A stretch of 64,000 nucleotides of DNA, taken from positions 1 to 64,000 of the forward strand of contig CABUKS010000012.1 of NCBI GenBank assembly GCA_902492235.1, in the 5' to 3' direction. The notes under the pieces were generated by a model. It did not search any database and was not told where the DNA came from. It saw only the letters and a list, made by a program, of their open reading frames with translations. Positions 17,358 through 24,847 of this stretch are shown here, piece after piece. A program made the translations under genes and the position numbers. This DNA comes from an uncultured Collinsella sp. GTDB taxonomy: Bacteria > Actinomycetota > Coriobacteriia > Coriobacteriales > Coriobacteriaceae. Each line of letters begins with the position of its first letter. The first letter of the stretch is position 1.

Positions 17358-17876
17358 ATGACGTGTAAGCTTTCTGCCATTGTCGCCGTGTGTGACGACT
17401 GGGGCATTGGGTGCGAGGGCGACATGGTAGTGTCCAATCGCGCCGACATGCGCCATTTTGTTGCGTGCACCAAAGGTTGCCCGGTTATTATGGGGCGTAA
17501 GACCCTGCTGAGTTTTCCCGGCGGGCGTCCTCTCAAGAACCGCCGCAATATCGTGCTTACGCGCGATATGGGCTTTTCCCGCGAGGGCGTCGACGTGGTG
17601 CATAGCATCGACGAGGCGCTCGCCGCGGTTGCCGATGAGCCCGTTGCCTGGGTGATCGGTGGCGGCGATGTCTATCGGCAGTTTTTGCCGTATTGCGTCG
17701 AGGCCGAGGTCACGCATAACCACTGCGTCCATGTTGTGGATACGTACTTTCCCGATTTGGAAGCCGATCCTGCGTGGAAGATTGCGCAGCGTAGCGGGGT
17801 CGCGACGATTGCCGCCGGTGAGGGTGACGAGGGCGTCGATTATGAGTTCGTGACGTATCGTCGCGTTGAGGCGTAA
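17358..17876 (+). CDS. folA: Dihydrofolate reductase
   Basis: This protein of 172 residues carries the DHFR signature: SAIVAVCDDWGIGCEG at the N terminus (usual form xxAxxxNxxIG), VIMGRKTLLSFPG for NADPH binding, NIVLTRD, and VIGGGDVYRQFLP. The start ATG at 17358 has AGGTGG upstream; a GTG at 17349 directly after the thyA stop is an alternative. It reduces dihydrofolate made by ThyA, and the thyA-folA pairing is classical. Confidence 0.93.
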   Translation: MTCKLSAIVAVCDDWGIGCEGDMVVSNRADMRHFVACTKGCPVIMGRKTLLSFPGGRPLKNRRNIVLTRDMGFSREGVDVVHSIDEALAAVADEPVAWVIGGGDVYRQFLPYCVEAEVTHNHCVHVVDTYFPDLEADPAWKIAQRSGVATIAAGEGDEGVDYEFVTYRRVEA

Positions 17877-17920
17877 ATCGTCTGGTGTGAACGGTATCAT
17901 CGGGTTGATTGAATGCATGG

Positions 17921-17945
17921 GGCGGCGCTTAGCGTCGCCTCGTTT
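17921..17945 (+). terminator. Probable terminator after folA
   Basis: The stem GGCGGCGC/GCGTCGCC has loop TTA and one G-U pair. The T run after it is short (CTCGTTT). Confidence 0.55.
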
Positions 17946-17985
17946 GGTATAGATGTGCTGTAAAGAAAGGTGCGGGCTGGCTGCT

Positions 17986-18900
17986 ATGACTGATGCCGTT
18001 GAGGTTCTGCGAATCGATTCGCTCGAGGACGACCGGCTCGATGCCTACGTGCGCCTGACCGAGCGCGAGCTGCGCTGCGTGTTGGAGCCGCAAAAGGGCA
18101 TCTTTATCGCCGAGAGCGCCAAGGTTATCGAGCGCGCGGTGCGTGCCGGATACGAGCCGGTGAGCTTTCTTTTGGGCGAACGCTGGCTCGACCAGATGAT
18201 GCCGCTGTTTGAGCGCCTGGTTGTGCGCGAGGGCGCGGGTCCTGTTCCTGTGTTCGTCGCCTCAATGGAGCTCATGGAGCAGTTGACGGGCTTTAACGTG
18301 ACGCGCGGTGCGCTTGCGGCGTTTCGTCGCCCGCGTCAGATTCCGGTTGATGAGTTCTTGGGCGGCGTCGTCGAGGCGGCGGGGGAGCGTCCGGTGTGCG
18401 TGTGCGTGCTCGAGGGTATTGTCGACCACACCAATGTTGGCGCGATTTTCCGCTCGGCTGCCGCATTGAACGTTGACGGTATTTTGGTCAGCCCGACGTG
18501 CTGCGACCCGCTGTACCGTCGCTCGGCCCGCGTGAGCATGGGCACCGTGTTTCAGGTGCCGTGGACGCGCATTGGCAGCGAGGCTCGTGTGTGGCCGCAT
18601 GATGGTTTGAGCGCGCTGCACGATGCCGGTTTTTCGTGTGCCGCTATGGCGTTGACGGACGATTCCGTTTCGCTTGATGATCCTGTGCTTCAGAAGATTG
18701 ATCGCTTGGCGATTTTTATGGGCACCGAGGGTGCTGGCTTGGGCGCCAAGACCATTGCCGGCTGTGACCACGCGGTGCGTATTCCGATGGCGCACGGGGT
18801 CGATTCGCTCAACGTGGCCGCGGCGAGCGCCGTCGCCTTTTGGCAGCTATGCCCGCACGTGAGCAATGAGTATCACTACCAGCCGGGTTTGTATCACTAG
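17986..18900 (+). CDS. TrmH/SpoU family RNA 2'-O-methyltransferase
   Basis: This 304-residue SPOUT methyltransferase has the three knotted-fold motifs: a CVLEGIVDHTNVGAIFRSAAA segment, an IFMGTEGAGLG segment, and VRIPMAHGVDSLNVAAASAVAFW. The N-terminal half is a substrate-binding domain. The exact rRNA or tRNA target cannot be read from sequence. The ATG at 17986 is preferred, with MTDAVEV matching usual starts; the in-frame ATG at 17953 is possible, and neither has an ideal ribosome site. Confidence 0.88.
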   Translation: MTDAVEVLRIDSLEDDRLDAYVRLTERELRCVLEPQKGIFIAESAKVIERAVRAGYEPVSFLLGERWLDQMMPLFERLVVREGAGPVPVFVASMELMEQLTGFNVTRGALAAFRRPRQIPVDEFLGGVVEAAGERPVCVCVLEGIVDHTNVGAIFRSAAALNVDGILVSPTCCDPLYRRSARVSMGTVFQVPWTRIGSEARVWPHDGLSALHDAGFSCAAMALTDDSVSLDDPVLQKIDRLAIFMGTEGAGLGAKTIAGCDHAVRIPMAHGVDSLNVAAASAVAFWQLCPHVSNEYHYQPGLYH

Positions 18901-19025
18901 GCAGTTATTCCGCACCGTGCTCTAATTCGGGGTGTTTCGGTCGTCGCCAGTCGGTGCTAAGCTGGTTTTGGCTTTGGTTTTAAATTGCTGTTTTGCTGTA
19001 TGACGTATGCGTGTGGGGAGGGCGT

Positions 19026-20378
19026 GTGGCTAAGAAATCTACGGCTATCGATGTAACGCAAGGAGTCATTTGGCAGCAATTGCTGTCGCTGTGCGTTCCC
19101 ATCTTTTTTAGTTCGTTTTTTCAGCAGGCCTACACGCTTATCGGTACGTATATCGTTGGCCAGTTTGGCGGCAAGCTTGCGCTGGGTGGCATTCAAGCCA
19201 CGATGGTGCTCACCGAGCTCTGCATTGGCTTTTGCGTTGGCGTCGGCGCCGGCTGCGCGGTCATTACCGGTCAGTATTTTGGCCAGCACGATGATGAGCG
19301 ACTGAGTCGTTCGGTCCATACAGCCATGACGCTCGCACTGGTGGGCGGTATCGTTTTCTCGATTCTTGGCATAGTGTTCGTTGAGCCCATGCTGGTGCTT
19401 ATGAACACGCCGCATGAATTATTGGCCGAGGGCGTGGCCTATGCTCGCTGTTATTTTGCCGCGATGGTTGCCGCACTGCTGCTTAATATGGGAACCGCAC
19501 TGCTGCGTGCCGTGGGCGACACGCGCGGGCCCGCCGTGATCATTGCCTCTGGCTGCCTGGTTAACGTGGTGCTGGATATCATCTTTGTCGCTGTGTTGCA
19601 TATGGAGGCGCTGGGCTGCGGCATCGCAGTGGCTCTGACCATTTGCTCCAATGCAACGATGATCGTGTTGCGCATGATGCGCGCTCCGGGTGCATGGCGT
19701 CTTTCGCTGTCTAAGCTCGGCATCGATCGCGGTATTTGCAAGAGTATGATCTCGTGTGGTCTGCCACTCGGTTTTCAATCGGCTGCCTATTCGATCTCGA
19801 ACGTTCTGATCCAGGTGTCGGTTAATTCGTTTGGCGCCGATGTCACGACTGCTTGGGGTCTATCTGGGCGCCTGGATGGCATTATCTGGATGGTGACCGA
19901 GGCGCTCGGCGTATCGATCACTACGTTCTCGGCGCAGAACTTTGGCGCGCGCAATTACGAGCGCATGCGCAAGGGATATCACACGTCGCTCGTGCTTTCG
20001 TTTATGCTCATTGGTGGCCTGTCTGCCGTGCTCCTGGTGTTTTCGGGTCCGCTGTCGCGTTTGTTTGTCGACGATGCTTCGATTTCGGCGTACACCACGA
20101 CGATCCTTCATTTTATCGCGCCGTTCTACGCGATTTTCTCGATTATCGAGAACGCATCGGGCTCCATTCGCGGCGCCGGCGTGAGTTTGCAGCCTATGAT
20201 GCTCACCATCTTTGGCACCGTTGTCTTGAGGGTGATCTGGGTGTTTGCGATTATGCCGTTCGATCCGTCTCTTGAGCACCTGCTGTTGGTTTACCCCGTA
20301 ACCTGGCTCATCACGGCCACGATGTTCACCATTTACCACCACAGCGGCAACTGGCTCGGCCGCGCCACCGCCAAATGA
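19026..20378 (+). CDS. MATE family multidrug/toxin exporter
   Basis: This protein of 450 residues has about twelve hydrophobic segments in two six-helix halves and the usual MATE features, including an N-terminal FQQAYTLIGTYIVGQFGG region and GMGTALLRAVGDTRGP-like loops (MGTALLRAVGDTRGP). MATE proteins export cationic compounds using Na+ or H+ gradients. The GTG at 19026 is preceded by GGGGAGG; other GTG starts lie slightly upstream. It ends at the left arm of a long hairpin. Confidence 0.9.
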   Translation: MAKKSTAIDVTQGVIWQQLLSLCVPIFFSSFFQQAYTLIGTYIVGQFGGKLALGGIQATMVLTELCIGFCVGVGAGCAVITGQYFGQHDDERLSRSVHTAMTLALVGGIVFSILGIVFVEPMLVLMNTPHELLAEGVAYARCYFAAMVAALLLNMGTALLRAVGDTRGPAVIIASGCLVNVVLDIIFVAVLHMEALGCGIAVALTICSNATMIVLRMMRAPGAWRLSLSKLGIDRGICKSMISCGLPLGFQSAAYSISNVLIQVSVNSFGADVTTAWGLSGRLDGIIWMVTEALGVSITTFSAQNFGARNYERMRKGYHTSLVLSFMLIGGLSAVLLVFSGPLSRLFVDDASISAYTTTILHFIAPFYAIFSIIENASGSIRGAGVSLQPMMLTIFGTVVLRVIWVFAIMPFDPSLEHLLLVYPVTWLITATMFTIYHHSGNWLGRATAK

Positions 20379-20460
20379 TCCCTTGGGGGCGGAGGAAAAC
20401 GGATCATTGCTCTCCGTCGTGATGTCGATGATCCGTTTTCCTCCGTCCCCTTTGGATCAA
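20375..20460. repeat. Long intergenic inverted repeat (33-bp arms)
   Basis: Arms at 20375-20407 and 20428-20460 pair over about 28 of 33 positions, with an unpaired AAA/CTT patch and one G-U pair; the loop is 20 nt. The core GGAGGAAAACGGATCAT is perfect. The left arm includes the end of the MATE gene and the right arm abuts the cobO remnant. It may act as a bidirectional terminator or be a dispersed hairpin element. Confidence 0.75.
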
Positions 20461-20708
20461 TTAGTATTCGATGCCTTGGCGGGCTAGGAGGCCTTCGTCG
20501 AAGTAATGTTTGATGGGGCGCATTTCTGTGACCAGGTCGGCGAGGTCGGCCAGCGGCAGCAGCCCGCGGCCGGTTAGCACGAGCTCCGTGGTGGCGGGCT
20601 TTATCGCAATCAGTTCCTCGACATCCTCTCGCGCCCCAACGCAGCCGTCGTCTTGCCCTTGCCGTCGCCCGTATAGATTTGAACCTTGCCGACTTCCAGT
20701 GATGCCAT
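20461..20708 (-). pseudogene. cobO: Remnant of cob(I)alamin adenosyltransferase (CobO/BtuR type)
   Basis: Read on the - strand from ATG at 20708 (AAAGGA upstream), the first codons give a CobO N terminus with P-loop YTGDGKGKTTAALG. The frame then hits a stop after about 32 codons. In a shifted frame, the following DNA encodes the family C terminus: ELIAIKPATTELVLTGRG, then DLADLVTEMRPIKHYFDEG, ending IEY-stop. About half of a normal 170-200-residue gene is missing between the two parts. So this is an internal deletion with frameshift; adenosylation of cobalamin cannot come from this locus. Confidence 0.85.
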
Positions 20709-20785
20709 CTCTGTCCTTTCGTGCCCAGCGTCGGTTTATCGCCGTTCGGGTTGGGTATTCTAGAAAGCATTATCAACCCCAGTAG

Positions 20786-22693
20786 ATGGAGTTCAAACAG
20801 ATGGAGATGGATGACAACAAACGTAGACGGAATATGATCCTCTACGTGCTCATCGCCTTCGTCGTCTACCTCGTGCTCTCGACCGTTCTGTTCCCCAACA
20901 TCGGTCACACGCAGCAGATTACGAAGACCGATTACTCGACGTTTGTCAAAGCGCTCGATAATAAGAGTGTCGACAAGGTCGAGTACAACACGGACGATTA
21001 CTCGATTTATTACACCAAGAAGGGCGAGGACGAGAACATCGCCTATAAGACGACCGGTGTGCCGAATGACGCGGGCTTTACCGATCGCGTGCTTGAATCT
21101 GGCGCCTCGCTTGAGTCGGTCGTTCCCGACAAGAACTCGGGTCTGATGACCTACTACCTGCTCACCCTTATTCTTCCCATGGCGATTTTCTTCCTGATCG
21201 GCTGGTGGCTCAACCGCCGCATGAAGAAGGCTATGGGTGATGACGGTCCGTCGATGAACTTTGGCGGCGGCGGTTTTGGCGGCGGCGGACTGGGCAAGTC
21301 CGGCGCGCGCGTGATCGCCTCCAAGGACGTGGGCGTGACCTTTAAGGACGTTGCCGGCCAGGAAGAGGCCAAGGAATCCCTTAAGGAGGTCGTCGACTTT
21401 CTGGAGAAGCCGCAGCGCTACGAGGAGATCGGCGCCAAGCTGCCGCGTGGTGCTCTTCTTGTCGGCCCTCCGGGTACCGGTAAGACCCTGCTCGCTAAGG
21501 CCGTTGCTGGCGAGGCGGGTGTTCCGTTCTTTAGCATTTCGGGTTCTGAGTTCGTCGAGATGTTCGTCGGCCGCGGCGCCGCCAAGGTGCGCGACCTGTT
21601 TAAGCAGGCCAAGGAAAAGGCCCCGTGCATTGTGTTTATCGACGAGATCGATACCATCGGCAAAAAGCGTGACGGCGGCGGCTTTAGCGGCAACGACGAG
21701 CGCGAGCAGACGCTCAACCAGCTGCTGACCGAGATGGACGGCTTCGATAACCACAAGGGTATTGTCGTTCTCGCTGCTACCAATCGCCCTGACAGCCTTG
21801 ACCCGGCCCTGTTGCGCCCCGGTCGTTTTGATCGCCGTATCCCCGTTGAGCTGCCCGACCTGACCGGCCGCAAGAACATCCTCGAGCTGCATGCCAAGAG
21901 CGTCAAGACGCAGCCGCCGATCGACCTGACTGCGATTGCCCGCGCCACGCCCGGTGCCTCGGGTGCCGACTTGGCTAACATCATCAACGAGGGCGCCCTG
22001 CGCGCCGTCCGCGAGGGTCGCAAACGCGCCACGCAGGACGACTTTGAGGAGTCGGTGGAGGTTGTCATCGCCGGCCAGCAGCGTAAGTCCACGGTGCTTT
22101 CCGACCACGAGAAGCAGGTCGTTTCCTACCACGAGATCGGCCATGCCATCGTCGCTGCCCGCCAAAAGGGTTCCGCGCCGGTTACCAAGATCACCATCGT
22201 GCCGCGCACGAGCGGTGCTCTTGGCTATACCATGCAGGTCGAGGAGGACGAGCGCTTCCTGACGACACGCCAGGAGGTCTTGGACAAGCTCGCCGTCTAC
22301 TGCGGCGGCCGTGCGGCCGAGGAGCTCATCTTTGGCGAGATGACGACCGGTGCCGCCAACGATATCGAGCAGGCCACCAAGCTCGCCCGCAATATGGTGA
22401 CTCGCTTTGGTATGTCCGACGAGTTTGGCATGATGGCGCTCGGTACCGTGCAGAACGCGTATCTCAACCAGGACACGTCGCTCACCTGCGCCCCCGGTAC
22501 GGCCGAGCGTGTGGACGCGATTGTCGCTAAGCTGATCGAGGACGCGCACGATCGCGCTCTGCAGATCCTCAAGGAGAACAAGTTCAAGCTCCATGAGCTG
22601 GCTCGTTATCTGTACAAGAAGGAGACCATCACGGGCGAGGAGTTCATGAACCTCCTCACGCGTGAGAATCCGCTGATGCCCAAGCAGCAGTAA
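20786..22693 (+). CDS. ftsH: ATP-dependent zinc metalloprotease FtsH
   Basis: FtsH of 635 residues is a membrane-anchored AAA+ protease that degrades misfolded membrane and regulatory proteins. Two membrane segments (about 18-38 and 118-138) flank an extracytoplasmic domain. A Gly-rich linker leads to the AAA domain with GPPGTGKT (about 228-235), IVFIDEIDTIG and the second region of homology NRPDSLDPALLRPGRFDR. The zinc site HEIGH is near residue 448. Alternative in-frame starts are at 20801 and 20807; none has a strong ribosome site. Confidence 0.96.
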   Translation: MEFKQMEMDDNKRRRNMILYVLIAFVVYLVLSTVLFPNIGHTQQITKTDYSTFVKALDNKSVDKVEYNTDDYSIYYTKKGEDENIAYKTTGVPNDAGFTDRVLESGASLESVVPDKNSGLMTYYLLTLILPMAIFFLIGWWLNRRMKKAMGDDGPSMNFGGGGFGGGGLGKSGARVIASKDVGVTFKDVAGQEEAKESLKEVVDFLEKPQRYEEIGAKLPRGALLVGPPGTGKTLLAKAVAGEAGVPFFSISGSEFVEMFVGRGAAKVRDLFKQAKEKAPCIVFIDEIDTIGKKRDGGGFSGNDEREQTLNQLLTEMDGFDNHKGIVVLAATNRPDSLDPALLRPGRFDRRIPVELPDLTGRKNILELHAKSVKTQPPIDLTAIARATPGASGADLANIINEGALRAVREGRKRATQDDFEESVEVVIAGQQRKSTVLSDHEKQVVSYHEIGHAIVAARQKGSAPVTKITIVPRTSGALGYTMQVEEDERFLTTRQEVLDKLAVYCGGRAAEELIFGEMTTGAANDIEQATKLARNMVTRFGMSDEFGMMALGTVQNAYLNQDTSLTCAPGTAERVDAIVAKLIEDAHDRALQILKENKFKLHELARYLYKKETITGEEFMNLLTRENPLMPKQQ

Positions 22694-22719
22694 AGCCGCG
22701 GCCGAGCCAGTAAACGCCG

Positions 22720-22757
22720 ACGCCCCATTTGAGCAGCTTTCTCAAATGGGGCGTTTT
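22720..22757 (+). terminator. Intrinsic terminator after ftsH
   Basis: The perfect 14-bp stem ACGCCCCATTTGAG/CTCAAATGGGGCGT has a 7-nt loop and is followed by TTT. Confidence 0.88.
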
Positions 22758-22774
22758 GCTTGAGAGGGATGGAA

Positions 22775-23230
22775 ATGAAGATCGTGGTGAGCGCCTGCTT
22801 GATGGGCGAGAGCTGCAAGTATAACGGGCTCGACAACTACCATCGCGAGTTGGTCGAGGCCTGCGAGCGTACAGGGACCGAGGTCCTCTTGGTGTGCCCT
22901 GAGGTCTTTGGGGACCTGCCCACGCCGCGCAAGCCGTCCGAGATTGTGAACGGAGAGGTTCGTACCTGCGAAGGCATCTCGGTCGATCGCGAATTTCGCC
23001 TGGGTGCCCAACGGGCGCTCGATATGTGCGAGCAGGCGGGCGGGCCGGAAGAGATCGCCGCGTGCATCCTGCAGGACCGTAGTCCCTCGTGCGGCGCGGG
23101 TCGCATCTACGACGGAACATTCAGCGGCACCCTTACGGCGGGCAACGGCGTCTTCGTTGATTTACTGCTCCGCCACGGTTATCGCGTGATCCCGGCTAGC
23201 GAGTTCGACCCCAGCATGCTGGAGCAATAA
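22775..23230 (+). CDS. DUF523 family protein
   Basis: This 151-residue protein shows the DUF523 pattern: VSACLMGESCKYNG at the N terminus, LVCPEVFGDLPTPRKPSEI, and ILQDRSPSCGAGRIYDGTFSG. The conserved cysteines suggest metal or cofactor binding, but the function is unknown. The ATG at 22775 is best placed after GAGAGGG; in-frame ATG and TTG codons lie at 22769 and 22760. It follows the ftsH terminator and is convergent with the dehydrogenase gene. Confidence 0.85.
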   Translation: MKIVVSACLMGESCKYNGLDNYHRELVEACERTGTEVLLVCPEVFGDLPTPRKPSEIVNGEVRTCEGISVDREFRLGAQRALDMCEQAGGPEEIAACILQDRSPSCGAGRIYDGTFSGTLTAGNGVFVDLLLRHGYRVIPASEFDPSMLEQ

Positions 23231-23269
23231 AAAACCACCACAAAGGTGCTGCTCCCTTGTGGTGGTTTT
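23228..23269. terminator. Bidirectional terminator between DUF523 and dehydrogenase genes
   Basis: The stem AAAACCACCACAAAGG / CCTTGTGGTGGTTTT has A and T runs on opposite sides, fitting both directions. Its arms closely resemble those of the terminator at 31021-31062. Confidence 0.85.
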
Positions 23270-23278
23270 GGGTTAGGC

Positions 23279-24361
23279 CTAGAGCGTGCGGCCGTAGGCG
23301 TTGGCGGCCTTGATGGCGGCGGCGAACTTCTCGTCGGTGAAGGGCTCCGGGTTGCCTTGCTTCCACTCGTTGGTGGCGTGCGCGTACTCGCACAGGGCCG
23401 GGATATCGGACTCGGAAAGCCCGACCTGCTCAAGCGTCACGGGCAGGCCCATCTGCTTGTTAAAGGCCGCGTAGCGCTCAAGGTTCTCGGTATCGCCCGT
23501 ATAGGCGAACAGCACGAGCACGCCCAGGCTCACGACTTCGCCGTGCAGGTAGGTGCCCTCGCGCGGAATGCTGCATGTGGCGTTGTAGAATGCGTGCGCC
23601 ACGCTCGAGTTGTAGTAGTAATCGTTCTGGTTCGTCAGGTTCGAGACATAGCCCGTATTGACCACGATATCGAGCGCGATCTGCTTGACGGCCTCGCTCG
23701 ACAGGTCCTGGCGCACGTCCTCAAGACCCTGGACGCCATAGGTAAACAGCGGCTCGGAGCAGGTGTGGGCAAGCGCCAGGCCAAGACCGGCGGTGTGCTC
23801 CAAATTACCGGCGCTCGTTGCGTACTCGACCTCGGCCTGCTTGGACAGGGCATCGCCCACGCCGGCCCAGAAGTACTCCGCCGGAGCCTCGGCGATGATC
23901 TTGGGGTTGATGAAGATGTGCGCCGGTCGGTTGGGGTACGAATAGCCCTCGAGCGAGCCGTCGTCGTTGTACACGACGGCAATGGCGGTCGCGGCGGAGC
24001 AGTTGGAACAGATCGTCGGGACAGTGAAGACGATCTTCTTGAGCTCGATGGCCGCCGTCTTGACGGTGTCGAGCGCCTTGCCGCCGCCGCAGGCGATAAG
24101 AACATCAGCCTCCTGGCAGGCAGGGGAGTTCACGACCTTGGCGATATTGGCACGCGTACTGTTGGTGCCATAGACGCGCGTCTCCAGGACCTCGACATCG
24201 GTACCTTCAAGTGCCGCCTCGATTCCCGGCAGCGCCGCAGCCAGGGCTCGCTTGCCGCCAATGATGGCGACTTTCTTCGCGCCGTACTCCGCCAGTGCAG
24301 TTGGCAGCTCGGTAAAGCAATCCTCGCCAACGGTGTAGTCGCTCATTCCAATCGTGCGCAT
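23279..24361 (-). CDS. Iron-containing alcohol dehydrogenase, glycerol dehydrogenase-like
   Basis: This 360-residue protein belongs to the GldA-type family. NAD-binding CGGGKALDTVK lies near residue 91 and PTICSNCSAATA near 115. Metal ligands are the Asp of GVGDALSK, the His of SVAHAFYN, and the His of TYLHGEVVSLG. It could oxidise glycerol or a related polyol to a ketone with NAD+. No DhaK/DhaL partner is adjacent, and the substrate is not certain. AAGG lies 6 nt before the ATG at 24361. Confidence 0.88.
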   Translation of the reverse strand: MRTIGMSDYTVGEDCFTELPTALAEYGAKKVAIIGGKRALAAALPGIEAALEGTDVEVLETRVYGTNSTRANIAKVVNSPACQEADVLIACGGGKALDTVKTAAIELKKIVFTVPTICSNCSAATAIAVVYNDDGSLEGYSYPNRPAHIFINPKIIAEAPAEYFWAGVGDALSKQAEVEYATSAGNLEHTAGLGLALAHTCSEPLFTYGVQGLEDVRQDLSSEAVKQIALDIVVNTGYVSNLTNQNDYYYNSSVAHAFYNATCSIPREGTYLHGEVVSLGVLVLFAYTGDTENLERYAAFNKQMGLPVTLEQVGLSESDIPALCEYAHATNEWKQGNPEPFTDEKFAAAIKAANAYGRTL

Positions 24362-24482
24362 AGCAACCTTCTTTCGTTCGATAAAGTGTTTTCAGGTATT
24401 TTGCTCCTAGAGAAGGGCTGTAATAGCGAGAAATTTCGAACGTATAAAACCAGTGTTGAGGGTTTTTCGCCGGCGCGGAACG

Positions 24483-24491
24483 TGCTAGCAT
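24483..24491 (+). promoter_or_regulatory. Possible extended -10 promoter of the ileS leader
   Basis: TGC-TAGCAT lies just ahead of the T-box leader; the -35 is poor. Transcription would start near 24497. Confidence 0.45.
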
Positions 24492-24496
24492 ACTCC

Positions 24497-24806
24497 GCAT
24501 AAGCGTTGATGGGGACGAGTAGTCGGCCGTCCGCATGCTACAGAGAGCGGGGAGCGCTGAGAACCCGTGCATGCGACCGATGGAAATCACCCCGGAGCTG
24601 CGGTCCCAACGGACGTGCCGCGCAGGTTCGTCTTAGTAGACATCGCCGAGATGGTCGTCGATACAGGCCAGCCGAGTAACGGATGCGAGCGCGCGAATAC
24701 GCGGGCGAGGGCATCTAAGCTGGGTGGTTAAGCGAAGAGCTTTTGCGGGCGTGCAGCCCGTTTTGTGGCGCTTCGTCCCAGCTTGCAGGGACGGGCGCTT
24801 TTTTGG
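24497..24806 (+). promoter_or_regulatory. T-box riboswitch (isoleucine), transcription-attenuating
   Basis: The leader carries T-box hallmarks in order: a GACGAGTAG segment, CAGAGAGC...GCTGAGAACCC in stem I, and the specifier context GAAATCACCCCGGAG with Ile codon ATC at 24586-24588. The T-box motif GGGTGGT has TGGT at 24725-24728, which fits an ACCA tRNA end. Two exclusive structures can be drawn. In the antiterminator, AAGCTGGG (24717-24724) pairs with CCCAGCTT (24777-24784) and CGAAG (24733-24737) with CTTCG (24771-24775). In the terminator, GCGC-GTCCC pairs with GGGAC-GCGC at 24768-24798, followed by six Ts. Uncharged tRNA-Ile should favour readthrough into ileS. Confidence 0.9.
24768..24804 (+). 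terminator. T-box-controlled terminator before ileS
   Basis: The stem at 24768-24779 and 24788-24798 is followed by T24799-T24804. Its left arm overlaps the 3' half of the antiterminator, giving the switch. A second hairpin, CGGGC/GCCCG with TTTT, lies at 24747-24764 inside the antiterminator loop. Confidence 0.85.
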
Positions 24807-24847
24807 TGCCCATCGGGCGTGCGCGCCCACGACATGAAAGGGGTACC

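Noticed and set aside
20333..22594. 753-residue - strand frame
   Set aside because: It mirrors ftsH; only the cobO remnant at its edge has protein-family content, in other frames.
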